Assembly (NCBI GenBank): GCA_039917655.1
Contig: JBDSJC010000212.1
Span: forward strand, 1 to 9,423
DNA from: PNKC01 sp039917655
GTDB lineage: Bacteria; Chloroflexota; Dehalococcoidia; Tepidiformales; Tepidiformaceae
Direction of reading: 5' to 3'
DNA length: 9,423 nucleotides
The notes below the pieces were generated by a model, which saw only the letters and a program-made list of their open reading frames with translations, was not told where the DNA came from and ran no database searches. The translations under genes were made by a program, and so were the position numbers. Each line of letters starts with the position of its first letter. Position 1 is the stretch's first letter. Shown one piece after another: positions 1-6,724 of the stretch.

Positions 1-183
1 GAGTACCGGCACACGGTTCTTTCTCAACCGGGCCTGAAAGCGGTAGCCCAGCACCGCCTGAAGCGTGGGCGACATAATAACCGCAGCCGTGCGCACGCCA
101 GGCTCACCGAACCGCCGTCGCACAAACTCAATGTTGTGCCAGGCGGCGCCCACGCGGATGTCCTCGCGGACGTTTTCGAACAC
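1..183 (-). CDS. Probable serine acetyltransferase-like protein, N-terminal fragment (runs off left edge)
   Basis: Only the first 61 codons are present, read from a GTG start at 181-183. The peptide begins MFENVREDIRVGAAW, continues through FGEPGVRTAAVIMSPTLQAV and LGYRFQARLRKNRVPVL, and is still open at base 1. An in-frame TAG four codons upstream limits the start to this GTG or later. The opening 'xxEDIR' and the later 'SPxxQAVLxYR' pattern resemble the helical N-terminal region of serine O-acetyltransferases (CysE family), which make O-acetylserine for cysteine synthesis. The catalytic left-handed beta-helix would lie outside the window, so the family is inferred from the N-terminus alone. 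The start lies 38 bases past the stop of the prenyl synthase gene on the same strand, so it probably belongs to the same transcript. No Shine-Dalgarno sequence is evident. A related sugar or exopolysaccharide acetyltransferase is an alternative. Confidence 0.55.
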   Translation of the reverse strand, partial: MFENVREDIRVGAAWHNIEFVRRRFGEPGVRTAAVIMSPTLQAVLGYRFQARLRKNRVPVL

Positions 184-221
184 GGGCTGACGCTAGGCCA
201 CCCGGGGAGAAAGCGCAACGT

Positions 222-1280
222 TCAGGAGCGCCGATTGATGATGTAGTTAGCGATGGACTGGAAACGCGCAGATTCACCGGGGGTCAGTTCCAGCTGATCG
301 AGCAGACGACCGGCATCGCGGTTCAGGTCGGCCGCTTTCGAGCGGCAGGCCTCGGGCGCGCCGGCGGATTCGAGCGCGCCCACGACCCGGAGCACGTCGC
401 GATGGGCAATCTCCGGCTGGGCGTAGACATCACGGATCACGCTGGCGGCAGCACCGTCTTGAAGTGCGTGGATCACGGGAAGGGTTTTCTTGCGGCGGCT
501 GATGTCGCTGGTGTTGGACTTCCCGGTTTGGTTGGGGTCGCCCCAGATGCCGAGAAAGTCATCCTGCACCTGGAAGGCGAGGCCCACGGCGCGTCCCCAT
601 TCGCCGACGAGCGCCGCCTGGGCATCCGGGACTCCGGTGAGGATTGCACCGAGTTCCAGCGGCGCGCCGAGCAGCGCACCGGTTTTGCCGGCGATCATGG
701 CGATGTATTCATCCGTGCTGACCGACTCGCGTTGTTCGAAGGCGATGTCCCGCCACTGGCCTTCGATCATGCGCCCGATCGCTTCGTGCAGGACCGACAG
801 CGCACGGAGGAGGCGCGCGGGATCACCAGGGGCGTCGGTCAGGGCGCGGACGGCTCGGGTGTAAAGAAAGTCGCCGACGTTGATGGCCTGGCCCTCGCCG
901 AGCCTCGCCCAGGTGGTGGGGCGATGGTGGCGCTCAAAGTCATGGTCCTGGACCTCGTCGTGGACGAGGGAGAAGTTGTGGACGAGTTCAATTGCGACCG
1001 CGCCAGGCATTGCCTCGAGGGGGCGGCTACTGAGCGTCTCGGCGGCGAAGAGACAGAGGGCGGGACGGATGCGCTTTCCCCCAGCGGCGACAGAGCGGCC
1101 TTCGGCGTCCTCCCACCCCATTGCATAACGGGCGGCGGCAACGAGGGCACTGGGGGTGCTGCCAACAGCTTCCTGGAGCGCTAACTCTAATTCGGGGAGG
1201 TACGCAGCGAGCATCGGCGGAGCTGCGGGGCCGGAGTCTCCGGCGTCAGGCTGAAGCGAGGGCGCCATGAGCCGGACCAT
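222..1280 (-). CDS. Polyprenyl (geranylgeranyl-type) diphosphate synthase
   Basis: A 352-residue trans-isoprenyl diphosphate synthase, which condenses isopentenyl diphosphate onto an allylic diphosphate to make C15-C20 or longer prenyl chains for quinones, carotenoids or lipids. The substrate loop GGKRIRP is at residues 67-73. The first aspartate-rich motif is DEVQD at 108-112, with Glu in place of the second Asp of DDxxD. QAINVGD follows at 131-137 and the KT pair is at 199-200. The second aspartate-rich region is QDDFLGIWGD at 239-248, followed by TGK and SRRKK, the actinobacterial/Chloroflexota wording in which the fifth position is Gly. Phe103 lies five residues before the first motif, a position that often limits chains to about C20, so GGPP is a reasonable but unproven product. 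The ATG at 1278-1280 overlaps the end of dxs by 35 bases, suggesting translational coupling. A second in-frame ATG at 1266-1268 is possible. The stop is TGA at 222-224. Confidence 0.93.
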   Translation of the reverse strand: MVRLMAPSLQPDAGDSGPAAPPMLAAYLPELELALQEAVGSTPSALVAAARYAMGWEDAEGRSVAAGGKRIRPALCLFAAETLSSRPLEAMPGAVAIELVHNFSLVHDEVQDHDFERHHRPTTWARLGEGQAINVGDFLYTRAVRALTDAPGDPARLLRALSVLHEAIGRMIEGQWRDIAFEQRESVSTDEYIAMIAGKTGALLGAPLELGAILTGVPDAQAALVGEWGRAVGLAFQVQDDFLGIWGDPNQTGKSNTSDISRRKKTLPVIHALQDGAAASVIRDVYAQPEIAHRDVLRVVGALESAGAPEACRSKAADLNRDAGRLLDQLELTPGESARFQSIANYIINRRS

Positions 1281-3174
1281 CTGCCACGAGTGAAGGCGCG
1301 GCGCCCAACGCCAGGCGGGTGCGTTCGGCGATGCCTGCGGCGTCCAGTTGCCAGAGCTTCCTGAATGTAGTTTGCGGGCCGTGATCGAGGATGACGTCGG
1401 GCATTGTCAGTCCGAGGAGCCAGCGATCGGCGAGGTTGTTATCGGCGAGCAGGTCGAGGACGGCCTCGCCGAAGCCGCCGGCGCGGACGTTCTCCTCCAC
1501 GGTGACCACGCCGCCCGTTGTGCGGGCCTGGGCGAGGATGAGCTGGGCATCGAGCGGCTTGGCGAAGCGGGCATTGACGACGGCTGCGGAGATGCCCGCC
1601 TCGTCGAGGATATCTGCCGCCTTCAGGCATTCGTTCACGCAGACACCGAAGCCGATAAGTGTGACATCCGTACCTTCACGCAGCAGTTCGCCCTGGCCGA
1701 CCGGGATGAGCTCCATGGGCTCGGAAGTGGAGGCGCCTGGGCCTGTGCCGCGCGGGAAACGAAGAGCGAAAGGAGAATCGTGCATGACCCCGGTGTAGAG
1801 CAGGTCGCGCAGTTCTTTTTCGTCTTTCGGGGCGCTAACCACCATGTTGGGGAGGCAGCGAAGAAAACTGATATCAATGAATCCCTGGTGGGTCTTGCCG
1901 TCGTCACCGACAAAGCCTGCGCGGTCCATGGCGAAGACGACCGGGATGTTCTGCACGCAGACATCGTGGACGATCGAATCGAAGCCGCGCTGGAGAAACG
2001 TTGAGTAAATGGCGGCGATTGGGCGGATGCCTTCGGTGGCGAGGCCAGCGGCGAAGGTGACAGCGTGCTGTTCGGCGATGCCGACATCGAAAACGCGGTC
2101 TGGGTGGAGCGCGTGGACCGGGGCAAGGCCTGTCCCTTCGAGCATTGCCGCAGTGACGGCGACGACGCGCGGGTCGGACTCGATCAACTCCTGGGTCGCT
2201 TCGGCGAAGACCTGGCTATAGGTCGGCGGTGGCGCACCGGCGCCAGGCCGGGACTGCTTGAGCCAATAGGTGCCGCTGTGGCTCTTGATCGGGTCGGCGG
2301 CTGCCTCTGGGACGCCGTGCCCCTTCTCGGTGAGGACGTGGAGGAGTACCGGCTTGGAGCGGACTTTCTTTATCTGGGCGAGGGTAGCTTCGAGTTCGTG
2401 GATGTTGTGTCCATCCACCGGCCCATAGTATTCGAAGCCGAACTGCTCCCAGAAGCCCGCTGGGACGAGGAGGTCGCGCATGCTGGCCTTCAGGCGTTTG
2501 GCGCCCTGCCAGACCTGACGGCCGAGCGGCAGATGCTCGACAATGCCGCCGATTTCGCGCTTGGCGTTGCGGTAGTGGGGATCCACGCGAATCTTGTTGA
2601 CGTTGCGGCTAAGCGCACCGACGTTCGGCGAGATCGACATCGCGTTGTCGTTGAGGATAACGATCAGGTCCTGGTTGAGGTGGCCGGCGTGGTTCATTGC
2701 TTCAAGGGCCATCCCGGCGGTCATCGCGCCGTCGCCGATGACCGCGACGACCTTGAAGTCTTCGCCTTTGAGGTCCCGCGCGACGGCCATGCCGACGGCT
2801 GCGGAGATCGACGTGCCGGCATGACCGGCGCCAAACGCGTCATGAGGGCTTTCGGAGCGGTCCGCAAAGCCGGAGAGGCCCTTGTACTGGCGGATGGTGT
2901 TCATCTGCGCCTTGCGGCCGGTGAGAATCTTGTGGACGTAGACCTGGTGGCTGACATCCCAGACGATTTTGTCGCGGGGGGTGTCGAACAGCCGGTGGAG
3001 GACGATCGAAAGTTCGACAACTCCGAGATTCGAAGCGAGGTGGCCGCCGTCGCCGATGCCGTGGACGCAATCGACCAAGAACTCTCGCACTTCGGCGGCG
3101 AGCTGTTCCAACTGGGGGTAGGTCAGACCACGCAGGTCTGCCGGGGATTCGACCCGGTCGAGTAGTCGCGTCAC
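1246..3174 (-). CDS. dxs: 1-deoxy-D-xylulose-5-phosphate synthase (DXS)
   Basis: Thiamine diphosphate enzyme that joins pyruvate and glyceraldehyde-3-phosphate to make DXP, the first step of the MEP isoprenoid pathway (cytosolic). The 642 residues cover the full family length (about 620-640). Visible motifs in order: GGHLASNLG (43-51, His45), WDVSHQVYVHK (72-82), GAGHAGTSIS (115-124), the ThDP/Mg motif from GDG at 147-149 to NDN at 175-177, YYGPVDGHN (249-257), HVLTEKGHG (279-287), the catalytic-glutamate motif VGIAEQHAV (364-372, Glu368), DRAGFVGDDGKTHQG (417-431), RFPRG (472-476) and the C-terminal VTVEENVRAGGFGE (557-570). All key residues seem intact. The start is GTG at 3172-3174, supported by AAGGAG five bases upstream. 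The gene overlaps the following prenyl synthase gene by 35 bases, forming an isoprenoid pair. A 120-base gap separates it from the kinase gene upstream. Confidence 0.98.
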   Translation of the reverse strand: MTRLLDRVESPADLRGLTYPQLEQLAAEVREFLVDCVHGIGDGGHLASNLGVVELSIVLHRLFDTPRDKIVWDVSHQVYVHKILTGRKAQMNTIRQYKGLSGFADRSESPHDAFGAGHAGTSISAAVGMAVARDLKGEDFKVVAVIGDGAMTAGMALEAMNHAGHLNQDLIVILNDNAMSISPNVGALSRNVNKIRVDPHYRNAKREIGGIVEHLPLGRQVWQGAKRLKASMRDLLVPAGFWEQFGFEYYGPVDGHNIHELEATLAQIKKVRSKPVLLHVLTEKGHGVPEAAADPIKSHSGTYWLKQSRPGAGAPPPTYSQVFAEATQELIESDPRVVAVTAAMLEGTGLAPVHALHPDRVFDVGIAEQHAVTFAAGLATEGIRPIAAIYSTFLQRGFDSIVHDVCVQNIPVVFAMDRAGFVGDDGKTHQGFIDISFLRCLPNMVVSAPKDEKELRDLLYTGVMHDSPFALRFPRGTGPGASTSEPMELIPVGQGELLREGTDVTLIGFGVCVNECLKAADILDEAGISAAVVNARFAKPLDAQLILAQARTTGGVVTVEENVRAGGFGEAVLDLLADNNLADRWLLGLTMPDVILDHGPQTTFRKLWQLDAAGIAERTRLALGAAPSLVADGPAHGALASA

Positions 3175-3179
3175 AGGGG

Positions 3180-3185
3180 CTCCTT
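3180..3185 (-). promoter_or_regulatory. Ribosome binding site of dxs
   Basis: On the minus strand AAGGAG lies five bases before the GTG start. It supports the non-ATG start chosen for dxs. Confidence 0.8.
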
Positions 3186-3241
3186 GCCGGCTCCGCTCCA
3201 GTAGGCCACAGAAGTGAGGAGGTTCGCGGTGCGATCGCTTA

Positions 3242-3257
3242 CCAGGCTGGCGCCTGG
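3242..3257. repeat. Inverted repeat in the kinase-dxs gap
   Basis: CCAGGC-TGGC-GCCTGG forms a perfect 6-bp stem with a 4-base loop, in the 120-base gap between the kinase stop (3295) and the dxs start. No T-run follows on either strand, so it does not look like an intrinsic terminator. It could be a leader hairpin, an operator or chance in GC-rich DNA. I saw no convincing -35/-10 pair for dxs in this gap, so dxs may also be read through from the kinase gene. Confidence 0.35.
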
Positions 3258-3294
3258 CGTCGAAAGGTCACCGTACGGGGCGGTTTTTCGAGGG

Positions 3295-4548
3295 TCAAGA
3301 CGTGTCTCGGGCGGGCTGGCCCGAGATGGTGCGCTCGGGGATGGCGCGCTCGCCTGGGTCCGGTTCCTGAGGTTCGCCGCGTGGCACCGTGATCGTAAAC
3401 GTCGTGCCTGCGCCAAGTTGAGACCTGACCGAGACTGTGCCGCCGAGGCTGCGGACAACTTCCTGGACGATCGCCAGCCCGAGGCCACTGCCGCCTTCGC
3501 GCCGGCTACGGCCGCGGTCCACGCGGTAGAACCGGTCAAAGATGCGCTGGACATCGGCTTCGGGGATGCCACCGCCGTTGTCGCTCACTTCGAAGTCGAT
3601 GGTCAGGGCGCCGACGGTTGGCCGGATGAGCACGTGGCTACCTTCGCCGGCGTACTTGATGGCGTTATCGACGAGGTTCGAGAGGGAGCGATAGAGCAGG
3701 TCTGCATTGATGTCGATTTCGAGGCCGGCGACCGGGACTGCTTCGAGCGTGACGTTTCGGGAAGCAGCGAGGGACGCCAGCTGGCGGACGACTTCCCGCG
3801 TGATGGCATCGACGGCCACTGGCTCGTGGTCCGGTGATTCGCCGTCCTCGCTGGAGAGGAAGAGGAGGTCTTCGCTGAGGCGTGTGAGGCGTTCGGTCTG
3901 GCTTTTTACCGTTTCAAGTAGGGTTCGATACTCCTCGGGCGTGGCGTCGGGGTCCATCTCCGCGACTTCGATGTTGGTTCGGATGGCGGCCAGCGGGGTG
4001 CGAAGTTCGTGGGATGCGTCCTGCACGAACTGGCGCTGGCGGGCGAAGGACGTCTGAATGCGGTCGATCATCGAATCGAACGTCTGCGCGAGCGCCCAGA
4101 GCTCATCCCGCGGTCCCTGGTGGTTGATGCGCCGGCTCAGGTTCGTGGCGCTGATCTCGGAAGCGACCTTCGTGATATCGCGGACGGGCCGAAGCATCAT
4201 GCCGGAGAAGACATAACCGCCCACACCCGAGGCGAGCGCCAGGCCAACCACGGCGAGCAGCGACCAGTTACGCAGCCGGATCAGATTGTCCGAATAGATC
4301 TGGTCTTCAGCCTGCTGAAGGATGAGCCGGGGGGTGACGACGGGCGTGAAGCCGCTGATCGCCTGCCCTGGACCGTTGCGCACGGGCTGCCATTCGATCT
4401 CGTTGATGCTCTGGTAGGTGACCACGTTAGGCTGGTCAAGGCGCACGGCGATATTCAGAGCGACCACGAAAGCCACCCCGAAGACGAGCAGAAGGCTTGA
4501 ATACCAGACCGTGAGGCGAAACCGCACGGTCTTTGTGAACTGCGGCAT
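3295..4548 (-). CDS. Two-component sensor histidine kinase (HAMP-HisKA-HATPase)
   Basis: Membrane sensor kinase of 417 residues from the ATG at 4546-4548. One membrane segment spans about residues 12-35 (LTVWYSSLLLVFGVAFVVAL) and a short extracytoplasmic loop of roughly 60 residues follows. The second membrane segment is at about 95-118, HAMP at about 120-168, and the HisKA H-box DASHELRTPL carries the phospho-acceptor His180. The HATPase domain has the N-box NLVDNAIKY (Asn295), G1 DNGGGI (323-328), F-box FDRFYRVD (337-344) and G2 GGSGLGLAI (352-360). All catalytic motifs are intact. The small sensor loop has no recognisable domain, so the signal is unknown. The gene starts 7 bases after the stop of the response regulator gene, so the two form a regulator-kinase operon. 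A longer ATG at 4588-4590 would overlap the regulator by 35 bases, and an in-frame GTG lies at 4552-4554. The shorter start is preferred because its peptide begins just before the first membrane segment. The start is uncertain. Confidence 0.93.
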   Translation of the reverse strand: MPQFTKTVRFRLTVWYSSLLLVFGVAFVVALNIAVRLDQPNVVTYQSINEIEWQPVRNGPGQAISGFTPVVTPRLILQQAEDQIYSDNLIRLRNWSLLAVVGLALASGVGGYVFSGMMLRPVRDITKVASEISATNLSRRINHQGPRDELWALAQTFDSMIDRIQTSFARQRQFVQDASHELRTPLAAIRTNIEVAEMDPDATPEEYRTLLETVKSQTERLTRLSEDLLFLSSEDGESPDHEPVAVDAITREVVRQLASLAASRNVTLEAVPVAGLEIDINADLLYRSLSNLVDNAIKYAGEGSHVLIRPTVGALTIDFEVSDNGGGIPEADVQRIFDRFYRVDRGRSRREGGSGLGLAIVQEVVRSLGGTVSVRSQLGAGTTFTITVPRGEPQEPDPGERAIPERTISGQPARDTS

Positions 4549-4555
4549 GTGCACC

Positions 4556-5218
4556 CTAGAGGACGTAACCCTTCCCACGGATCGTCTCAATCAACTGTTC
4601 TTCGAAGCCCTCATTCAGTTTGCGGCGCAGATTATTCATGTGCACCTTCACGGTTTGGGTGAAGGGGTTGGCGTGCTCGTCCCAGATATGCTCGAGGAGT
4701 TCTTCCTGCGGGATCGCGCGGCCTTCGTGACGAGCGAGGTAGTAGACGAGGGCGAACTCTTTGGGCGTCAGGTGGATATCCCGGCCGTCACGCTTGGCGC
4801 GGTTGGTGTTGGGGTCAAGTTCGAGGCCGCGGGTGTTCAGTACGGGCTCGCGCACACCACCCTCGCGCCGGGTGACGGCGCGGATGCGGGCCTTCAATTC
4901 GCTGAACGCGAAAGGCTTGACGAGATAATCATCTGCGCCATGGTCGAGGCCTTCGATCCGCTCCTTGATCGAGCTTCGAGCGGTCAACATAATGATTCCG
5001 CCAGCAAAACGATCCTCTCGCAGCCGACGGCAGACCTCGAGACCATCGACTTTGGGCAGGTTCAGATCGAGGCAAACGACATCATAATTATTGATGCTCG
5101 CCTTCTCGATCGCTTCTTGGCCATCGACCGCCTTATCGACGGCGTAGCCCTCTTTCAGGAGGCCGCGCTCGATGGCGCTGGCGATGGCCTCTTCGTCTTC
5201 AACTACAAGCACTCTCAT
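4556..5218 (-). CDS. OmpR-family response regulator
   Basis: DNA-binding partner of the adjacent kinase, 220 residues. The receiver domain starts MRVLVVEDEE with the acidic cluster at residues 7-10, the phospho-acceptor Asp51 in CLDLNLPKVDG, the switch Thr79 in MLTARS and the conserved Lys101 in YLVKPF. The C-terminal winged helix (about 125-220) has LTPKEFALVYYLARHEGR (150-167), the recognition region VKVHMNNLRRKL (190-201) and the closing wing IRGKGYVL. The domain is complete and should be phosphorylatable. The ATG at 5216-5218 is chosen because AAAAGGAG lies nine bases upstream. A more upstream ATG at 5243-5245 would put that ribosome site inside the coding region. The gene lies 71 bases downstream of the aldolase stop and 7 bases before the kinase. 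No strong promoter was recognised in the 71-base gap. Confidence 0.95.
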   Translation of the reverse strand: MRVLVVEDEEAIASAIERGLLKEGYAVDKAVDGQEAIEKASINNYDVVCLDLNLPKVDGLEVCRRLREDRFAGGIIMLTARSSIKERIEGLDHGADDYLVKPFAFSELKARIRAVTRREGGVREPVLNTRGLELDPNTNRAKRDGRDIHLTPKEFALVYYLARHEGRAIPQEELLEHIWDEHANPFTQTVKVHMNNLRRKLNEGFEEQLIETIRGKGYVL

Positions 5219-5227
5219 GCCGGCACT

Positions 5228-5235
5228 CTCCTTTT
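5228..5235 (-). promoter_or_regulatory. Ribosome binding site of the response regulator
   Basis: AAAAGGAG on the minus strand, nine bases before the ATG at 5216-5218. It decides against the longer start at 5245. Confidence 0.8.
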
Positions 5236-5289
5236 GTGATCCCACCGTAGTCCCTGAGTATCGAAGCGGAGGTAAAGACTTTTCGAATC

Positions 5290-6657
5290 TCAGGCGCGGA
5301 CGGCGAGCGTTGGCGGCTCGACCTCGACAGGTTTATGGGTGACGTAACGAAGCGTGATTTCGCGGGTATCGTTAGCCTTGAGCTGCCGAATGAGGAACTC
5401 GAACTTCGATTCGAGCGCCCCACCGAGGACGGCACGGCAGTCCGCGGGCAAGTCCCAGGTCTGCTGCTTGTAGGGCCCCCAGACCTTCTTCCGCGTCTTG
5501 TAGAAGAACTGGGAGTCGGTTTCGCCCGCTTTCCGTTCGTCGGCCAGGTCGCGGTCGGCGTAGGAACGCATTTCGGCAAGGAGGTCCGATGGGAATACCG
5601 AGTGGTCCAGCATGATGTTCTGGAAGCCGGTGGCGAGGTGGATCTCGGCGGTATCGACGGTAGGGAAGCGATGGAAGAGCTCGTCCGGGAGCGTGCTGGC
5701 GCCGTGCTGCACTGCGCCAGCCATGCCGTAACGGTCGCGTGACACCTGGGAAAGCTCGCGCAGGGTTTCGAAGTCGATTGCGACGGAGGCGATGGTGCCG
5801 TCCGGCAACGGAATCCCGCCGTGGCTCGTGCCTGTCTGGACGCTGACTTTGGAGATGCCTTTAAAGTCCGGCCCAACCATGGCGCGGAAGCCATCCACGT
5901 AGCTGGTCAGCTCGTCCACCGTACTGTTGTTCTTGCCGACCTCGCCAATCTCACCGCCGATGGAGATGGTGACGCCTTGCGGCTCCAGTTCGCGTACGAG
6001 CTTGGCCAACCGAGCCGTGAGACTGGCGTTCGGATGCTGCTGGTCCGCGACCTTTTCGAAGCTAAGATCGACGAGGGTGGAGGCGTCGATATCGATGCAA
6101 TAGAACTGAGCAGCGACGGCCTTGCGAATCAGATCTTCGAGCGCTTTGGTTTCGCCCTCCGGATCAGTCGAGAACTTCTTGGCGTTCGCCTGGAAGTGGT
6201 CGCCCTGGATGAAGACGGGCCCGACGTAGTCTTCGGCGATCGCCGCGCCGAGCACGACAGCCGCGAGTTCGGCGGGCTCCTGGAAGGTGTATCCCATCTC
6301 GGAGCGGGCGAGTTCGAACACGGTAGCCGCCGCCCCTGTTGACTTCATTGCGCGGAAGAGGGCGCGCGACATGTCGTACGCCATGCCGCGAATGTTGACC
6401 GCAGGGACGGTGAAGCCAGAAACCTCGCCACGTCCGCGGGCCGCGTAGAGGCCGGCGATGGAAGATGCTGGCGCGCCCAGTTCCGCGGCCGCCGCGTGGA
6501 TCGCGTAGCGGGCCAGCGCCTGCTCTTCGGCAGTGCCGAAGACAGCGAGGCGCACAATGCTGTCGATCTGCTGCCGGACTGCCCGTGGGTCAAGGAGGGC
6601 GGGCCGGGCGCCAGAGAGGTTGAGGGCGGCGGAGAGGCTGTCATGCATAACGCCCAT
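5290..6657 (-). CDS. Class II fructose-bisphosphate aldolase-like protein with C-terminal extension
   Basis: Probable zinc-dependent TIM-barrel aldolase, which would interconvert fructose-1,6-bisphosphate with dihydroxyacetone phosphate and glyceraldehyde-3-phosphate. Residues are numbered from the TTG at 6685-6687. Motifs resembling class II aldolases are FTVPAVNIRG (92-101), FIQGDHFQ with the Asp163-His164 pair, a CIDIDAS strand (197-203), GGEIGEVG (244-251, Glu246), GTSHGG (286-291, His289), VQHGAST (326-332, His328) and HLATGFQN (350-357). The three His and the Glu could be the metal ligands. At about 455 residues it is roughly 100 longer than typical enzymes (about 300-360). The extra part is mostly C-terminal from about residue 360, with aromatic-rich FFYKTRKKVWGPYKQ (394-408). 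The substrate is not proven. The start is unclear: ATG at 6655-6657, ATG at 6646-6648 and TTG at 6685-6687 are in frame, and none has a well-placed ribosome site. It follows the orphan regulator on the same strand. Confidence 0.85.
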   Translation of the reverse strand: MGVMHDSLSAALNLSGARPALLDPRAVRQQIDSIVRLAVFGTAEEQALARYAIHAAAAELGAPASSIAGLYAARGRGEVSGFTVPAVNIRGMAYDMSRALFRAMKSTGAAATVFELARSEMGYTFQEPAELAAVVLGAAIAEDYVGPVFIQGDHFQANAKKFSTDPEGETKALEDLIRKAVAAQFYCIDIDASTLVDLSFEKVADQQHPNASLTARLAKLVRELEPQGVTISIGGEIGEVGKNNSTVDELTSYVDGFRAMVGPDFKGISKVSVQTGTSHGGIPLPDGTIASVAIDFETLRELSQVSRDRYGMAGAVQHGASTLPDELFHRFPTVDTAEIHLATGFQNIMLDHSVFPSDLLAEMRSYADRDLADERKAGETDSQFFYKTRKKVWGPYKQQTWDLPADCRAVLGGALESKFEFLIRQLKANDTREITLRYVTHKPVEVEPPTLAVRA

Positions 6658-6695
6658 TCTACCATTCTGCCTTTCGGCGAGGGGCAAAATGGGCG
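6651..6695. repeat. Inverted repeat spanning the aldolase start region
   Basis: CGCCCATT at 6651-6658 and AATGGGCG at 6688-6695 are perfect complements separated by 29 bases, with 9 of 10 matching when extended inward to 10 bases. On the minus strand the 3' arm contains the ATG at 6655-6657. AGAATGG also occurs twice in tandem just before it (CAGAATGGTAGAATGGG). It could be an operator or an RNA hairpin controlling aldolase translation, or chance. Confidence 0.4.
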
Positions 6696-6724
6696 TTGAG
6701 CAGGAGTGCGGGGGCTGGCCGGTG

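Noticed and set aside
24..218. 64-codon minus-strand frame at the left edge
   Set aside because: Arg/Ser/Pro-rich without motifs. The alternative frame beginning at GTG 183 gives a protein-like, CysE-like N-terminus and stays open to the edge.
402..1184. Plus-strand open frame (260 codons) opposite the prenyl synthase gene
   Set aside because: Antisense shadow of a clear enzyme gene; composition is Gly/Asp/Glu-rich with no recognisable domain.
2065..3165. Long plus-strand open frame (366 codons) opposite dxs
   Set aside because: It is fully antisense to dxs, whose motifs are unmistakable. GC-rich codon bias produces long antisense frames, and no family motif or ribosome site was seen.
3190..3235. 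Possible anti-Shine-Dalgarno pairing (CTCCT with AGGAG) in the dxs leader
   Set aside because: Only five base pairs with no supporting structure; too weak to call a regulatory hairpin.
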